Below are positions 39,443 through 48,816 of a DNA stretch of 64,000 bases, piece by piece. The stretch is from positions 3,968,001 through 4,032,000 of the forward strand of contig NZ_CP034450.1 in assembly GCF_003952505.1 (NCBI RefSeq), read 5' to 3'. Under the pieces are notes generated by a model that saw only the letters and a program-made list of their open reading frames with translations, ran no database searches and was not told the DNA's origin. The translations under genes and the position numbers were made by a program. Source of the DNA: Mesorhizobium sp. M4B.F.Ca.ET.058.02.1.1 (GTDB lineage Bacteria > Pseudomonadota > Alphaproteobacteria > Rhizobiales > Rhizobiaceae). Position 1 is the stretch's first letter, and each line of letters begins with the position of its first letter.

Positions 39443-40146
39443 TCCCGGAGCATGCCGACACCATGCGCGACAGGCTGATCGTCGGTCTCGACGTGCCGAC
39501 GGTGAAGGACGCCGAGAAAGCGGTGCGCGAGCTCGACGGCACGGTCTCCTTCTACAAGATCGGCTATCAGCTGGCCTTCGCCGGCGGACTCGACTTCGCT
39601 CGCGAGCTTGCCAGCGGCGGCATCAGGATCTTCCTCGACATGAAGCTGCTCGACATCGACAACACGGTGGCCAAGGGGGTCGAGAACATCGTCAGGATGG
39701 GCATGACGATGCTCACCATCCACTCCTATCCCAAGGCGATGCGGGCTGCTGTCGAAGCGGCCCGGGGCAGCGATCTCTGCCTGCTCGCGGTCAGCGTGCT
39801 GACCTCGATGGACGAGCAGGACATGATCGACGCCGGCTACGAATACGACCCGCACACGCTGGTGCTGAGGCGCTCAGAGCAAGCGCTGCATGCCGGCATG
39901 GGCGGCGTCGTCTGTTCCGCCGAGGAGGCGGAAGCCGTGCGCCGGATCGTCGGGCCGAACATGGCCGTGGTCACGCCGGGAATACGCCCCAAGGGCAGCG
40001 ACCATGGCGACCAGAAACGGGTGGTGACCCCGGCGCAGGCGATTCGCAACGGCTCCAGCCATCTTGTCGTTGGCCGCCCGATCGTCGGCGCCGCCGACAG
40101 GCGCGCTGCCGCCGAGGCCATCCTGGCCGAAATGCGGTCCGCATAA
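39439..40146 (+). CDS. pyrF: Orotidine 5'-phosphate decarboxylase
   Basis: 235 aa from 39439. Decarboxylates OMP to UMP. Core motif [18 protein letters not shown] holds the catalytic Asp-Lys-x-x-Asp, and TPGIRP and [11 protein letters not shown] the phosphate-binding part. The start at 39439 overlaps the upstream stop; [12 protein letters not shown] at 39463 is the alternative supported by a GGAG 12 bases upstream and by family N-termini. Confidence 0.96.
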   Translation: MIPEHADTMRDRLIVGLDVPTVKDAEKAVRELDGTVSFYKIGYQLAFAGGLDFARELASGGIRIFLDMKLLDIDNTVAKGVENIVRMGMTMLTIHSYPKAMRAAVEAARGSDLCLLAVSVLTSMDEQDMIDAGYEYDPHTLVLRRSEQALHAGMGGVVCSAEEAEAVRRIVGPNMAVVTPGIRPKGSDHGDQKRVVTPAQAIRNGSSHLVVGRPIVGAADRRAAAEAILAEMRSA

Positions 40147-40168
40147 GTCCCAAACTCGGAGAAACGAT

Positions 40169-40456
40169 ATGGCAAAGGGATACTGGGTCGCCCGCGTCGA
40201 TGTGCGCGACGCCGAGGGCTACAAGGACTATGTCGCCGCCGCGAAGCCGGCCTTCGAGCGGTTCGGCGCGAAATTCCTGGAGCGCGGCGGCGAGCACGAG
40301 AAGGCCGAGGGGCCGGGCCGCGCGCGCAACGTCATCATCGAGTTTCCGTCGCTTGCCGCGGCGCATGAATGCTACCATTCGCCGGAATACCAGCGCGCCG
40401 TCGCCATCCGCCAGAAGGTGGCCGACGGCGAGATCGTGCTGGTCGAGGGCATCTAG
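40169..40456 (+). CDS. DUF1330 family protein
   Basis: 95 aa. Begins MAKGYWVARVDVRDAEGYKDYV and contains FLERGGEHEKAEG and NVIIEFPSLAAAHECYHSPEYQ, the defining pattern of DUF1330 ferredoxin-like dimeric alpha/beta barrel proteins. Role unknown, possibly small-molecule binding or monooxygenase-like. 22 bp after pyrF, same operon. Confidence 0.93.
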   Translation: MAKGYWVARVDVRDAEGYKDYVAAAKPAFERFGAKFLERGGEHEKAEGPGRARNVIIEFPSLAAAHECYHSPEYQRAVAIRQKVADGEIVLVEGI

Positions 40457-40466
40457 CCCCCTGCTT

Positions 40467-40515
40467 GACCATGACCTTGTCCGAAAACCGGCTCCCACTT
40501 TTCGGGGTCATGGTC
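40467..40515 (-). repeat. Palindromic repeat, family B copy 2
   Basis: GACCATGACC and GGTCATGGTC are perfect 10-bp outer arms with CCGAAAA / TTTTCGG inside. On the minus strand it shares AAAAGTG...GGTTTT..GACAAG with the copy at 15808. It reaches into the ATP-grasp gene and supplies that gene's last codons and TGA. Confidence 0.85.
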
Positions 40516-41566
40516 GAAGCCGGGTCCTCGCGGTTTCGGCCATCGCATCGGCGAGACCGAGGCCCCATTGCGCGCGGCAATAGTCACGGAAATCGAAGCA
40601 GGGCAGGCCGGGACAGACCTCGAACTCGATGAGATGGACGGTGTCGTCGGCCTCCACCCTGAGGTCGACGGAGAAGACATCGCGCAAGCCGAGCCCGGTC
40701 ATCAGGCCCCCGGCGATCCGGCGGATTATCGCATCGGCTGCCGGTTGGCTCGCGGTGACGGGCTCGAGCACCGGCTCGGCATAGGTTCCGGCGGCCTTCG
40801 CGATCCCGCCGGTATCGCCATAGAGCGCCAGGCTGTCGGCCATGGTCTGGAAATCGCCACCGGACTCGACGAAGGCGATGCCGAGCGCCTCGACGCCGGT
40901 CTCCGGCTTCAGGCCGAGGAAGCTGGCGCGCACGTTGCGGCCGGCGACATAGGGCTGGACGACGACGTCGTCGCGATAGTGGGCGAAGACGCGCCGGCTA
41001 AGCTCCAGCGCATGACCGAGATCAGCCACACGCGAATCCGGCCAGATGCCGATCTTGGCACCGAGGCGGTTCGGCTTGACGAACCAGCCGGCTTCCGAGG
41101 CTGGCGGCTCGACCAGCCATTCCCCGTTCCGCGCCAGACCTGCCTGCGGCGCCGGCAAGCCAAGCGCGCCGAGCACGGCGCCGGAGCGGAACTTGTCCTG
41201 GCAGAGCGCGAATAAGGAATCGTCGGCGCCGATGGTCTTCAGCCCATTGAGCCTTGCCAGCGCGGGCGCCGCGCCGCCCCGGAAATAGGCGATGCCGTCG
41301 GTCAGCGTCCAGACCAGCGTGGCATCCCGATCAGCGCGGGCAAGCACGCCGGCGGCTTCATCCAGCTCGACCGACGCAAAGGCGAGGCCGCGCGCTTCGC
41401 AAGCAGCGGCCAGCACCTCGAATTCCGGCGCAAGGTCGGTCGACTGTGCCAGGTAGGACGATATCTCGGTGGCGCGCTCCGCCGGGTAGCCGTCGGCGAC
41501 CAGCCGGTCGAAACAGGCTTTCTCCGGCTCGTGGACGAGGATCAGTCTCGGCTGGTTGCGCGGCAT
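40508..41566 (-). CDS. ATP-grasp protein, D-Ala-D-Ala ligase-like
   Basis: 352 aa. Carboxylate-amine ligase of the ATP-grasp fold: WFVKPNRLGAKIGI for ATP binding, VVVQPYVAGRNVRASFLG, and a metal-binding end VFSVDLRVEADDTVHLIEFEVCPGLPCFDF. Similar to the D-alanine-D-alanine ligase group but far from Ddl proper and not in a cell-wall cluster, so the amino-acid substrates are open. Its final codons are provided by a palindromic repeat element. Confidence 0.8.
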   Translation of the reverse strand: MPRNQPRLILVHEPEKACFDRLVADGYPAERATEISSYLAQSTDLAPEFEVLAAACEARGLAFASVELDEAAGVLARADRDATLVWTLTDGIAYFRGGAAPALARLNGLKTIGADDSLFALCQDKFRSGAVLGALGLPAPQAGLARNGEWLVEPPASEAGWFVKPNRLGAKIGIWPDSRVADLGHALELSRRVFAHYRDDVVVQPYVAGRNVRASFLGLKPETGVEALGIAFVESGGDFQTMADSLALYGDTGGIAKAAGTYAEPVLEPVTASQPAADAIIRRIAGGLMTGLGLRDVFSVDLRVEADDTVHLIEFEVCPGLPCFDFRDYCRAQWGLGLADAMAETARTRLRP

Positions 41567-41703
41567 CGATTGGAAAGGCTCTTGGCGGTCCGGCCTCTAC
41601 CATCGCACGGCTGACGCCATTGGCTCTCGCGAAACCGACGAAGGCAGGCGGTTGCGTGACAGAACGGGGCCGAACCGCAAAGCGAACCGGTGACCCGGTC
41701 GCT

Positions 41704-42582
41704 TCAGGCGATCAGCACGCGCGGCTCGAAGCGGCCTTTGACCTCGAAATCGAGCAGGAAGGTCATGCCGGCCTGCGGGTCGAGCTGGCGCTGCTTTTCG
41801 TCCTTGCCCTTCCACGCCGAGGTCACCACCAGCCTGTCGGCCTTCGCGCCAACAAAGGCCGGGCAGGAGGGCTGCGTCACCGGCATCGGGATTTCGCGCA
41901 GCAGCGTGCCGTCCGGAGCATAGGCCTTGACCGCCCTGCCGCCCCAGACGGCGTTCCACAGCACGCCGTCGCGGTCGATGACGGAACCGTCGACATAGCC
42001 CTTGGACGAACGGTGATCGACGAACACTTTTGGTTCACCTATGGGCAGCCCGGCCGCGGGATCGCAGGCGACGCGCATCAAGAGCCCGGTCGAGGTGTCG
42101 GTGTAGTAGGCGATCTTTCCGTCCGCGGAAAAGCAGATTGAGTTCGACACGGTGATGTCGGAAAACAGCCGGCGCAATTCGCCCTTGAAGAACCAGTAGA
42201 TCGAGCCGGCGCCCTTGCCCTCGTCCTTGCCCATAGTTCCGACCCAGAAGGCGCCGCAGGGGTGGACGCGCGAATCGTTGGAGCGGGTGAGCGGATTGTC
42301 GGCCTCAATCGCGGTGTGCAGCGTCAGCTTGCCGGTCGCGACATCGCGGACATGGAGGCCGGTTTCGGTGGCGATCAGCTGGCGCTGTTCATCGATGATG
42401 GCCAGCGCGCTGGCCATCAGGCCGAGATCATGCACCTTCAGCACGCCGGAGCCAACGCCCTGCTCCAACAGCAGGCCATTGACGATGTCGAACCAGAACA
42501 GCGCATCGCTGCCGCGGTCATAGCTCGGGCCTTCGCCAAGCTGGCAGATGCGGTCCGAGAAAACCGACACGGTGTCGCTCAT
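41704..42582 (-). CDS. SMP-30/gluconolaconase family sugar lactonase
   Basis: 292 aa. Six-bladed propeller lactonase with LGEGPSYD at the N-terminus, SNDSRVHPCGAFWVGTMG and SNSICFSADGKIAYYTDT carrying metal ligands. In this operon it should open D-galactono-1,4-lactone to galactonate. One base is shared between its ATG and the stop of dgoA. Last gene of the four-gene galactose operon. Confidence 0.9.
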   Translation of the reverse strand: MSDTVSVFSDRICQLGEGPSYDRGSDALFWFDIVNGLLLEQGVGSGVLKVHDLGLMASALAIIDEQRQLIATETGLHVRDVATGKLTLHTAIEADNPLTRSNDSRVHPCGAFWVGTMGKDEGKGAGSIYWFFKGELRRLFSDITVSNSICFSADGKIAYYTDTSTGLLMRVACDPAAGLPIGEPKVFVDHRSSKGYVDGSVIDRDGVLWNAVWGGRAVKAYAPDGTLLREIPMPVTQPSCPAFVGAKADRLVVTSAWKGKDEKQRQLDPQAGMTFLLDFEVKGRFEPRVLIA

Positions 42583-43220
42583 TATGCATCTCCAAAGGCG
42601 GCGTCCCAGGCGACAACGGCGGCCTGAGCCCGCGCGGCCACCTCCTCGACGCCCATGCCGGGCTTGAACAGGCTGGAGCCGAGGCCGAAGACGCTGACGC
42701 CGGCCGATTTGTAGCCGGCAAAATCTTTCTCGGACACACCGCCAACGGCGCCGATCAGCACATCGGCGGGCAGCACCGCGCGCACGGCCGCAATGCCGCC
42801 GGCGCCAAGCACGCTTGCCGGGAAGAATTTCAGCGCCGAGGCGCCGAGCCTTATCGCCAGGAAGGCTTCTGTCGGCGTGAACACGCCGGGCATCGTCACC
42901 ATGCCATGGGTCCGAGCGCGGTCCATCACCGCGGCATCAATGTTAGGGCTGACCAGCAGCCGGCCGCCGGCTGCGTGCAGGGCGTCGACATCGGCCGCCG
43001 TCAGCACAGTTCCGGCGCCGACCAGGGCTGCCTTTGGCAACGCCTGCACAAGGCCGGCGATCGAGACGCAGGGTTCCGGCGAATTGAGCGGCACCTCGAT
43101 CGCCTCGATACCGGCATCGAAGATCGCCTGGCCGATCGCCACCGCCTCGCCCGGTTTCAGCCCGCGCAGGATGGCGACGAGGCCGCGCTTGAGTTTCGGA
43201 AACGGTGCTGTCTGGGTCAC
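42582..43220 (-). CDS. dgoA: 2-dehydro-3-deoxy-6-phosphogalactonate aldolase
   Basis: 212 aa. Class I aldolase splitting KDPGal to pyruvate and glyceraldehyde 3-phosphate. Schiff-base Lys131 (SALKFFPA), Glu42 (IEVPLNSP) and Arg19 (AILRG) align with E. coli DgoA. Four-base overlap with dgoK upstream. Confidence 0.95.
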   Translation of the reverse strand: MTQTAPFPKLKRGLVAILRGLKPGEAVAIGQAIFDAGIEAIEVPLNSPEPCVSIAGLVQALPKAALVGAGTVLTAADVDALHAAGGRLLVSPNIDAAVMDRARTHGMVTMPGVFTPTEAFLAIRLGASALKFFPASVLGAGGIAAVRAVLPADVLIGAVGGVSEKDFAGYKSAGVSVFGLGSSLFKPGMGVEEVAARAQAAVVAWDAAFGDA

Positions 43221-44152
43221 GCGGCGGCTCCAATCATGCCGTTCTCGCGTGCCGCCTCGACGAGCCCGGCACGCACTGCTTCATCGGCGTCAACAGTTCT
43301 GAGGGCAAGGTCCGCGATGCCCAGCGCGGCGGCATACAGCACACCCAGCGCGCCGGAGGCGACCAGCACGACAGGTGCATCGCCAGCGCCATAACGGCGT
43401 TTCGCCGAAGCGATCTCGCCGCCGAGCAGCAGCCCGGACAGGCACGCCGCCGCATCGTCGGCCTGCAGATCCTGCAGCAGGCCGGCGGCGCGGATGGCAA
43501 ACAGCTTCGAGGTGACGTCACCGCCCTCGCCCAGGGCCCGTTCACACCATTGACGGAAGAAGGCATTGTCCGCGACCACCGCTGCCGGATGCTCGCCCAG
43601 CGAATGGCGCAGGATCGAATGCGCGGCCAGCACCGAAAACAGCTCGCCCGTCGGCCAGGTGCCGAAGCCGGCAACGGCGCCGTCCTCCACGACCACCCAT
43701 TTCGAATGGGTGCCGGGCATGCAGACGAGGTGGCGGCCCTTTGCCGGCAAACCGGCGCCGGCGAGCTGGGTCTCCTCGCCGCGCATCACGTCGGGCGCAT
43801 CGGCCGATCGCTGGGCAAGGCCCGGCACGATGCGAATGTCGCGGCTTTGGCCGGGAACACGGGCGGCGCCGGCGAGGATGGCGCCGAGAGGCGAGGGCAC
43901 GGTGACATAGGGCGCTTCCAGCCAGCCCTGACGGGACCCGGCCATGCCGCAGATGATGACCGGCAGCGTCTCAGGCGCCCCCATGGCGGCCAGGTGGCCC
44001 TCAAGAACCTTCGAGAAACCTTTCTCGCGCGCGGTGATCAGCCCATCGTCGCCGCGACGCTCGGCAAGCACCTTGCCTGCGTCGTCGAGCAGCCAGGCCC
44101 TGAGCCTGGTCGTACCCCAATCGAGCGCGGCGACCGCAGGGGCCGCGCTCAC
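43217..44152 (-). CDS. dgoK: 2-dehydro-3-deoxygalactonokinase
   Basis: 311 aa from a GTG start in a GTGA overlap with the SDR gene. Phosphorylates KDGal to KDPGal. DgoK family motifs: VAALDWGTTRLRAWLLD (phosphate loop), ICGMAGSRQGW, MRGEETQLAGA and MPGTHSKWV. The longer in-frame ORF upstream is a shadow of the SDR gene. Confidence 0.94.
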   Translation of the reverse strand: MSAAPAVAALDWGTTRLRAWLLDDAGKVLAERRGDDGLITAREKGFSKVLEGHLAAMGAPETLPVIICGMAGSRQGWLEAPYVTVPSPLGAILAGAARVPGQSRDIRIVPGLAQRSADAPDVMRGEETQLAGAGLPAKGRHLVCMPGTHSKWVVVEDGAVAGFGTWPTGELFSVLAAHSILRHSLGEHPAAVVADNAFFRQWCERALGEGGDVTSKLFAIRAAGLLQDLQADDAAACLSGLLLGGEIASAKRRYGAGDAPVVLVASGALGVLYAAALGIADLALRTVDADEAVRAGLVEAARENGMIGAAA

Positions 44153-44916
44153 AGGAAGCCTCCGTCGACGATCAGCATCTGCGCGGTCAGCATGCGCGAG
44201 GCATCCGAGGCCAGGAACAGCACCGTGCCGACGATGTCCTCGGGCTGCATGACATCCTTGATGCATTGCTTGGCGACATGGGCGGCGAGCCCATGTTCGG
44301 TGACCCAGAGCTCCTTCTGGCGTTCGGTGATCACCCAGCCCGGCGCAATCGCGTTGACCCGGATGCGGTCGGCGCCGAGCTTGCCGGCAAGGCCCTTGGT
44401 GAGGCCGAGTATGCCGGCCTTGGCGGCGGTGTAGGCCGGCATGTCGGGGTGGTTGATGAGATAGGAGGTCGAGGTGAAGTTGATGATCGAGCCGCCACCG
44501 GCCCGCTTCATGCCCGGCGCCACGGCCTGCGCGGTGAAGAAATGCGGGCGCAGGTTGACGGCAAGGTTGTTGTCCCAAAACTCGACGGTGACGTCCTCGA
44601 CCGCGTGGCGGTCGTCAAGCGCGGCGTTGTTGACCAGGACGGTGACGTCGCCATGCGCTTCAGCCGCCCTGGCGGCCGAGGCGCGCAGCGCCTCGATGTC
44701 GCGCAGATCGGTCTTGAGGTAGAGTGGCCGCCGGCCTTGCTCCTTCTCGATGCGGTCGGCAAGCGCGATGCTCGGACGGTCGGCGATGTCGATGAAGGCG
44801 ACCTTCGCGCCTTGCCGGACAAAGCCCTCGGTCAGCGCCGCGCCAATGCCGGAACCGCCGCCGGTGATCAGCACCGAAGCGCCTTCGAGATCGGCAAAAC
44901 GTGCCGATGGCATCAT
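44149..44916 (-). CDS. SDR family sugar 1-dehydrogenase, probably galactose dehydrogenase
   Basis: 255 aa. Classical SDR: TGGGSGIG (18-25), Asp43 in VAFIDIAD favouring NAD, NNA (96-98), Ser149, Tyr162 and Lys166 (YTAAK). First gene of a leftward operon with dgoK, dgoA and an SMP-30 lactonase, so it should oxidise D-galactose (or L-arabinose) to its lactone, as the Sinorhizobium SDR galactose dehydrogenase does. A GGGAGAAA ribosome-binding site precedes ATGATG. Confidence 0.85.
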   Translation of the reverse strand: MMPSARFADLEGASVLITGGGSGIGAALTEGFVRQGAKVAFIDIADRPSIALADRIEKEQGRRPLYLKTDLRDIEALRASAARAAEAHGDVTVLVNNAALDDRHAVEDVTVEFWDNNLAVNLRPHFFTAQAVAPGMKRAGGGSIINFTSTSYLINHPDMPAYTAAKAGILGLTKGLAGKLGADRIRVNAIAPGWVITERQKELWVTEHGLAAHVAKQCIKDVMQPEDIVGTVLFLASDASRMLTAQMLIVDGGFL

Positions 44917-45069
44917 CTTTTTTCTCCCTGGCCAGGTCGGCGCGCATCCTATCCAGACAAGGCGCGCGGGCAAGGGATAAACGTCAGATTTTCAAGCTTA
45001 TGTCTGACAAAAAGGCAAATCACGCCGGCACGGATGAAGGGGCTGGCCGAATCCGTACAGGAACGGCGG

Positions 45070-46419
45070 TCAGATTGCCTTGGCGTGGAGGGCGCCGCGA
45101 TAGGAATCGCGCAGATAGCCGAGCGTGGCGTCGGCATCGATCGGCTTGCCGAACAGATAGCCCTGCCCGCCGGCGCAGCCGAACTGGACCAGGCGGTCGG
45201 CCTGCGCCTCCTCCTCTATGCCTTCGGCCACGACATCCATGCCGAGCCCCTCGCACATGGCGAGGATGGCGCGGATGATGTGCTCGGACGGGCGGTCGTC
45301 GAGGATCGAGGAGACGAAGGCGCGGTCGATCTTGAGCTTGTCGAAATGGAATTCGCGCAGCCGCCCGAGCGAGGACTGGCCGGTGCCGAAATCGTCGAGC
45401 GAGACGCGGATGCCGACGCGGCGCAGATCCGCCACGATCTTCTCGGCCGAGGCCGGATCGTTCATCAGGCCGGTCTCGGTGATTTCGATCTCCAGCCGGT
45501 GCGGATCGAAGCCGGTGCGGTCGAGGATCGCCAGTATGTGCAGGCCGGTGTTCTGGTCGACGAGCTGCGACGGCGACAGGTTGAAGGACAGGAACAGGTC
45601 CTTCGGCCAGCTGCGCGCCGCCTCGGTGGCCTTGCGCAGCACCAGCTGCGACAGCGGACCAATGATGCCGCGTTCCTCGGCGATCGGGATGAACACATTT
45701 GGCGGCACGGAACCGAGGTCGCGGTCGGTCCAGCGCGCAAGTGTCTCGAAGCCGATGGTGCGGCGGGTGTTCAAGTCAACGATGGGCTGGAAATGCGGCT
45801 CCACCTCGCCGGCCGAGACGGCGCGGCGCAGCGCCTGCTCGATGCGGGTGACGCGCTTGGCCGCCTCTTCCATCTCGCGCGTGTAGACGACGACCCGGCC
45901 GCGACCGGAACGCTTGGCGTGGTAGAGAGCGGTTTCGGCCTTGTTGAGCAGAATGTCGGTAGTCTCGTCGCCGGAGTAGAAAAGCGAACAGCCGACGGAG
46001 GCCGACAGCCTGGCGGTGCGCTCGCCGACGTCATAAGGCGCCGACAGGATCTCGATCAGCATGCGCGCCTTTTCGGACGCCGCCTCTTCGCTGAACACCA
46101 TCGGATAGAGGAAGGCGAACTCGTCGGCGCCGATGCGGCAAACGGTGGAATAGCTGTCCATCGAGGCGCGCAGCCGCATTGCCACCTGGATCAGGATGTC
46201 GTCGCCGGCCTTGTGGCCGAACAGGTCGTTGATCGGCTTGAAGCCGTCGAGGTCGAGGATGCCGACGGTGAAGGGCGCCGGGTCCTCGGAACGATCGCTG
46301 ATCAGGCGGTCGACCTTGTCGAAGAAGCGGCGGTGATTGCCAAGCCCGGTCAGCGGATCGGTGAAGGCCAGATCCGTGTTTTCCCTGCCTGCCAGCCCGG
46401 TGGCAAACGTCGTTTGCAT
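45070..46419 (-). CDS. GGDEF-EAL protein, probable c-di-GMP phosphodiesterase
   Basis: 449 aa, no transmembrane segment. The GGDEF domain (about 18-180) has GADEF at 97-101 in place of GGDEF and no I-site, so cyclase activity is doubtful. The EAL domain (about 195-440) has ETL (225-227), NLSPSQL, EITETGL, DDFGTG, KIDRAF and AEGIEEEAQ, so phosphodiesterase activity is plausible. AAGGAAC precedes the ATG at 46419; the longer upstream ORF is not coding. Confidence 0.9.
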   Translation of the reverse strand: MQTTFATGLAGRENTDLAFTDPLTGLGNHRRFFDKVDRLISDRSEDPAPFTVGILDLDGFKPINDLFGHKAGDDILIQVAMRLRASMDSYSTVCRIGADEFAFLYPMVFSEEAASEKARMLIEILSAPYDVGERTARLSASVGCSLFYSGDETTDILLNKAETALYHAKRSGRGRVVVYTREMEEAAKRVTRIEQALRRAVSAGEVEPHFQPIVDLNTRRTIGFETLARWTDRDLGSVPPNVFIPIAEERGIIGPLSQLVLRKATEAARSWPKDLFLSFNLSPSQLVDQNTGLHILAILDRTGFDPHRLEIEITETGLMNDPASAEKIVADLRRVGIRVSLDDFGTGQSSLGRLREFHFDKLKIDRAFVSSILDDRPSEHIIRAILAMCEGLGMDVVAEGIEEEAQADRLVQFGCAGGQGYLFGKPIDADATLGYLRDSYRGALHAKAI

Positions 46420-46519
46420 CGGTGTTCCTTGTTGCACGTCGGAATTTGCGGTGAGACTGGCAGGAAACCCTTTAGGAAACGTATCGAGAAATCGATTTTC
46501 TGGACGCCGGGTGGCCTGC

Positions 46520-48334
46520 TTAGTCGCCCTGGCGGACGCGGTAGATTTCGATCGGAGCTCCGCGGGTTCCCGCCACCGGCTCCAGCCATTCCGGCACGCT
46601 GCCGTCCACCAGGCCGGCAAGAAAGCCCTTGGGTGCCGTTTCGGCGAGAAGCTGGCTTTCAGTGCTGCCGCGGCAGACGGCCACCAAGCCGACATGGTGG
46701 CTTTCGACGATCCTTCGCGCATCCGCCGGGGACCCCAGGAAAGCATCGAGCGCCAGCAGATTTCCGGCGATGTTGCGATGGTAGGGACCGGCGAACACAC
46801 GGTGCGCGGAATAGGCGAGGATAGGCGAGCCGAGATTGGAGATCGCCAGAACAGTGGTGCCGGGCAGCCGGGCGAGCGATGCAAACGAGGCCTTGTTCTC
46901 GCAATTCGTGTCGGCGACTTCGTCATTGGCCTTGCCGATCTCGAAGGCCGATGACACCGCCGTGGCGGTGCCGGCCCAGAGCGCGTTCACCGACAGCAGC
47001 CAGGCCGCCGCCATGCGAAGCGAGGTGCGTGGCGAAGGGCTGGCCTCGACCCGCTCGCGCCATCTGGCGATCCATGCCGAAAGCGGGATGACGGCAAAGG
47101 CAACCGAGAAAGTCGAGCCACGCACCTGCCAGGCGCTGACGATGAAGGCCACGACAAGCAGCACGCCGACGAGGGTGTCCTGCCGGCGCCAGCCGCCCTG
47201 GCGCAGGCGAAGAGCCAGGAGCACCATCCCCATCAGCGGAGTGGCATAGCGAGCAGCCACCCGGGCGGGGTTGTAGACGAGAAGCACGAACAGCGACTGA
47301 GCTTCGTCCACGTGATCGAGCCACAATTCCTTGAGGCGTGGATCGAGATTGGCATAAGGAGCCGCCAGGCACTGCGGAAACAACAACAGGACGACCGCGG
47401 CGAGTGCCGCGGCGAGCAGGCCGACCGATACGATACGCCGAAGGCGCGTGCGGCCGGCGGCGTCTATCGACGCGACCACCGCAAGACCGGCCCCGGCAAG
47501 CGCGGCGATGGCGAATTGCACGATCGAGAAGGCGTCGCATTGCGCCTGGCCCCAGGCGGATGCGGGGATCGTGGTGACAAAGACGAGAGCCGAAACACCG
47601 GCAAAGCCGGCGCCGAAATCCCTCGCGATCCGGCCTTCGCCGCTCCTGTCGACGATAAAGAGCAGTGCAACAGCGGCGCCGATGGTCGCGACATAGGGGG
47701 CGGTTTCCATGCCGACCGCCAACGTCAGGGCGGCGCAAAGGCCGGAAAACAATGCCGCGGACCGACTTGTCGGCGCCTCAAGCAACAGGCTGAGGCTAGC
47801 CATGGTCAGCGTGAGCTGGACATTGTGATGATCGATGGCACCCGGGGAAAAGATGCCTATGAAATGCAGCGCCGCAGCGCCGACGACCACCGCGGGCAGC
47901 ACCGCCCGCTCGCCGGCAAAGCTGCGCGCGGCCCGGGTGAGGTAGAATACGGCGGCCCCGAAGAGCAGCGTCGGCCACGCAACCAGTGCGACATTCTCCG
48001 CGACGGCGGCGCTGCCCGTCAGTGCCGAGGCTGCAAGGATGATGGCGGCGAGCGGTGCGTCGACCAGCCGCGACCAATGCATGACAAAGCCGCCTTCCGG
48101 CCCCATCCGGTACTGGTGCAGGTCGAACCAGCCCTGGCCGGAGAGAAGATCGCGAACCTCGACCATTCGCAGCATGCTGTCATTGTCACCGCCGTTGTTG
48201 GTCAGTTCCGGAAATCCGGAATAGGCGTTGACCAGGAGCACCACCAGCATAGTGAGCAGCGCCGCCAGAAGGTCCATTCGCCAGGCGGCTCGGGCGGCTT
48301 TCCCGGAAGGAATCGCGGCATGGACGGCGGACAT
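46520..48334 (-). CDS. GT-C-like polytopic membrane glycosyltransferase candidate
   Basis: 604 aa. About eleven to twelve transmembrane helices with a large first periplasmic loop containing NNGGDNDSMLRMVEVRDLL and GGFVMHWSRLVDAPLAA, an acidic arrangement like that of GT-C enzymes that use polyprenyl-phosphate sugars. C-terminal periplasmic domain of about 150 residues. Last of a three-gene set with a GT2 and a GtrA protein. No named family is certain. Start at MSAVHAAIPSG. Confidence 0.7.
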   Translation of the reverse strand: MSAVHAAIPSGKAARAAWRMDLLAALLTMLVVLLVNAYSGFPELTNNGGDNDSMLRMVEVRDLLSGQGWFDLHQYRMGPEGGFVMHWSRLVDAPLAAIILAASALTGSAAVAENVALVAWPTLLFGAAVFYLTRAARSFAGERAVLPAVVVGAAALHFIGIFSPGAIDHHNVQLTLTMASLSLLLEAPTSRSAALFSGLCAALTLAVGMETAPYVATIGAAVALLFIVDRSGEGRIARDFGAGFAGVSALVFVTTIPASAWGQAQCDAFSIVQFAIAALAGAGLAVVASIDAAGRTRLRRIVSVGLLAAALAAVVLLLFPQCLAAPYANLDPRLKELWLDHVDEAQSLFVLLVYNPARVAARYATPLMGMVLLALRLRQGGWRRQDTLVGVLLVVAFIVSAWQVRGSTFSVAFAVIPLSAWIARWRERVEASPSPRTSLRMAAAWLLSVNALWAGTATAVSSAFEIGKANDEVADTNCENKASFASLARLPGTTVLAISNLGSPILAYSAHRVFAGPYHRNIAGNLLALDAFLGSPADARRIVESHHVGLVAVCRGSTESQLLAETAPKGFLAGLVDGSVPEWLEPVAGTRGAPIEIYRVRQGD

Positions 48335-48414
48335 GGATCGACTTTCGGGTGGTTGCTCGGTGCCGCAGGCTAGCGCCGCTCGCTTCACAAAGCGTAAAGC
48401 TCGATGCAGATGCG

Positions 48415-48816
48415 CTAGCCGCGTGCCGGAAACACCCAAGCCGACGACACGATATAGCTCAGCGCGCTTGCCGCGACCGTGGTCAACGCCGACATGGCGA
48501 CGGGCGACAGGCCAAAACGCGTTACCGCGACATGCGAGACAAGGCCGGAAAAGGCAGCGCATGCGGCCTGCAGCGCAAGATAGCGCGGCAGCGCGGTGGC
48601 ATGATCATGCTCTGCGCCGAAGGTCCAGCCGCGTTGCGCGGAATAGGCGACGATGAAGGCGATCGCGTAGGCAACGGCACTGCCTGCGAACGGCGAGAGG
48701 CCAAGCGAAACCAGCAGCCACGAAAGCACGAACAGGAGCAGGGCGGCGCCGACACCGACCACCAGGAAGCGGAACAGGCGCGTCTTCTGGATAAGGTCCG
48801 GCAACGCGTCGATCAC
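48415..48816 (-). CDS. GtrA family membrane protein
   Basis: 133 aa, four transmembrane helices, FLVVGVGAALLLFVLSWLLV at the start and AYSAQRGWTFGA in the middle, the GtrA/DPMS4 pattern. Likely flips a polyprenyl-phosphate-linked sugar across the inner membrane. Four-base overlap with the GT2 gene upstream. Confidence 0.92.
   Translation of the reverse strand: MIDALPDLIQKTRLFRFLVVGVGAALLLFVLSWLLVSLGLSPFAGSAVAYAIAFIVAYSAQRGWTFGAEHDHATALPRYLALQAACAAFSGLVSHVAVTRFGLSPVAMSALTTVAASALSYIVSSAWVFPARG

Noticed and set aside
44266..46824. 852-aa plus-strand ORF across the SDR and EAL genes
   Set aside because: No recognisable domain, shadow composition, and it spans two well-supported minus-strand genes.
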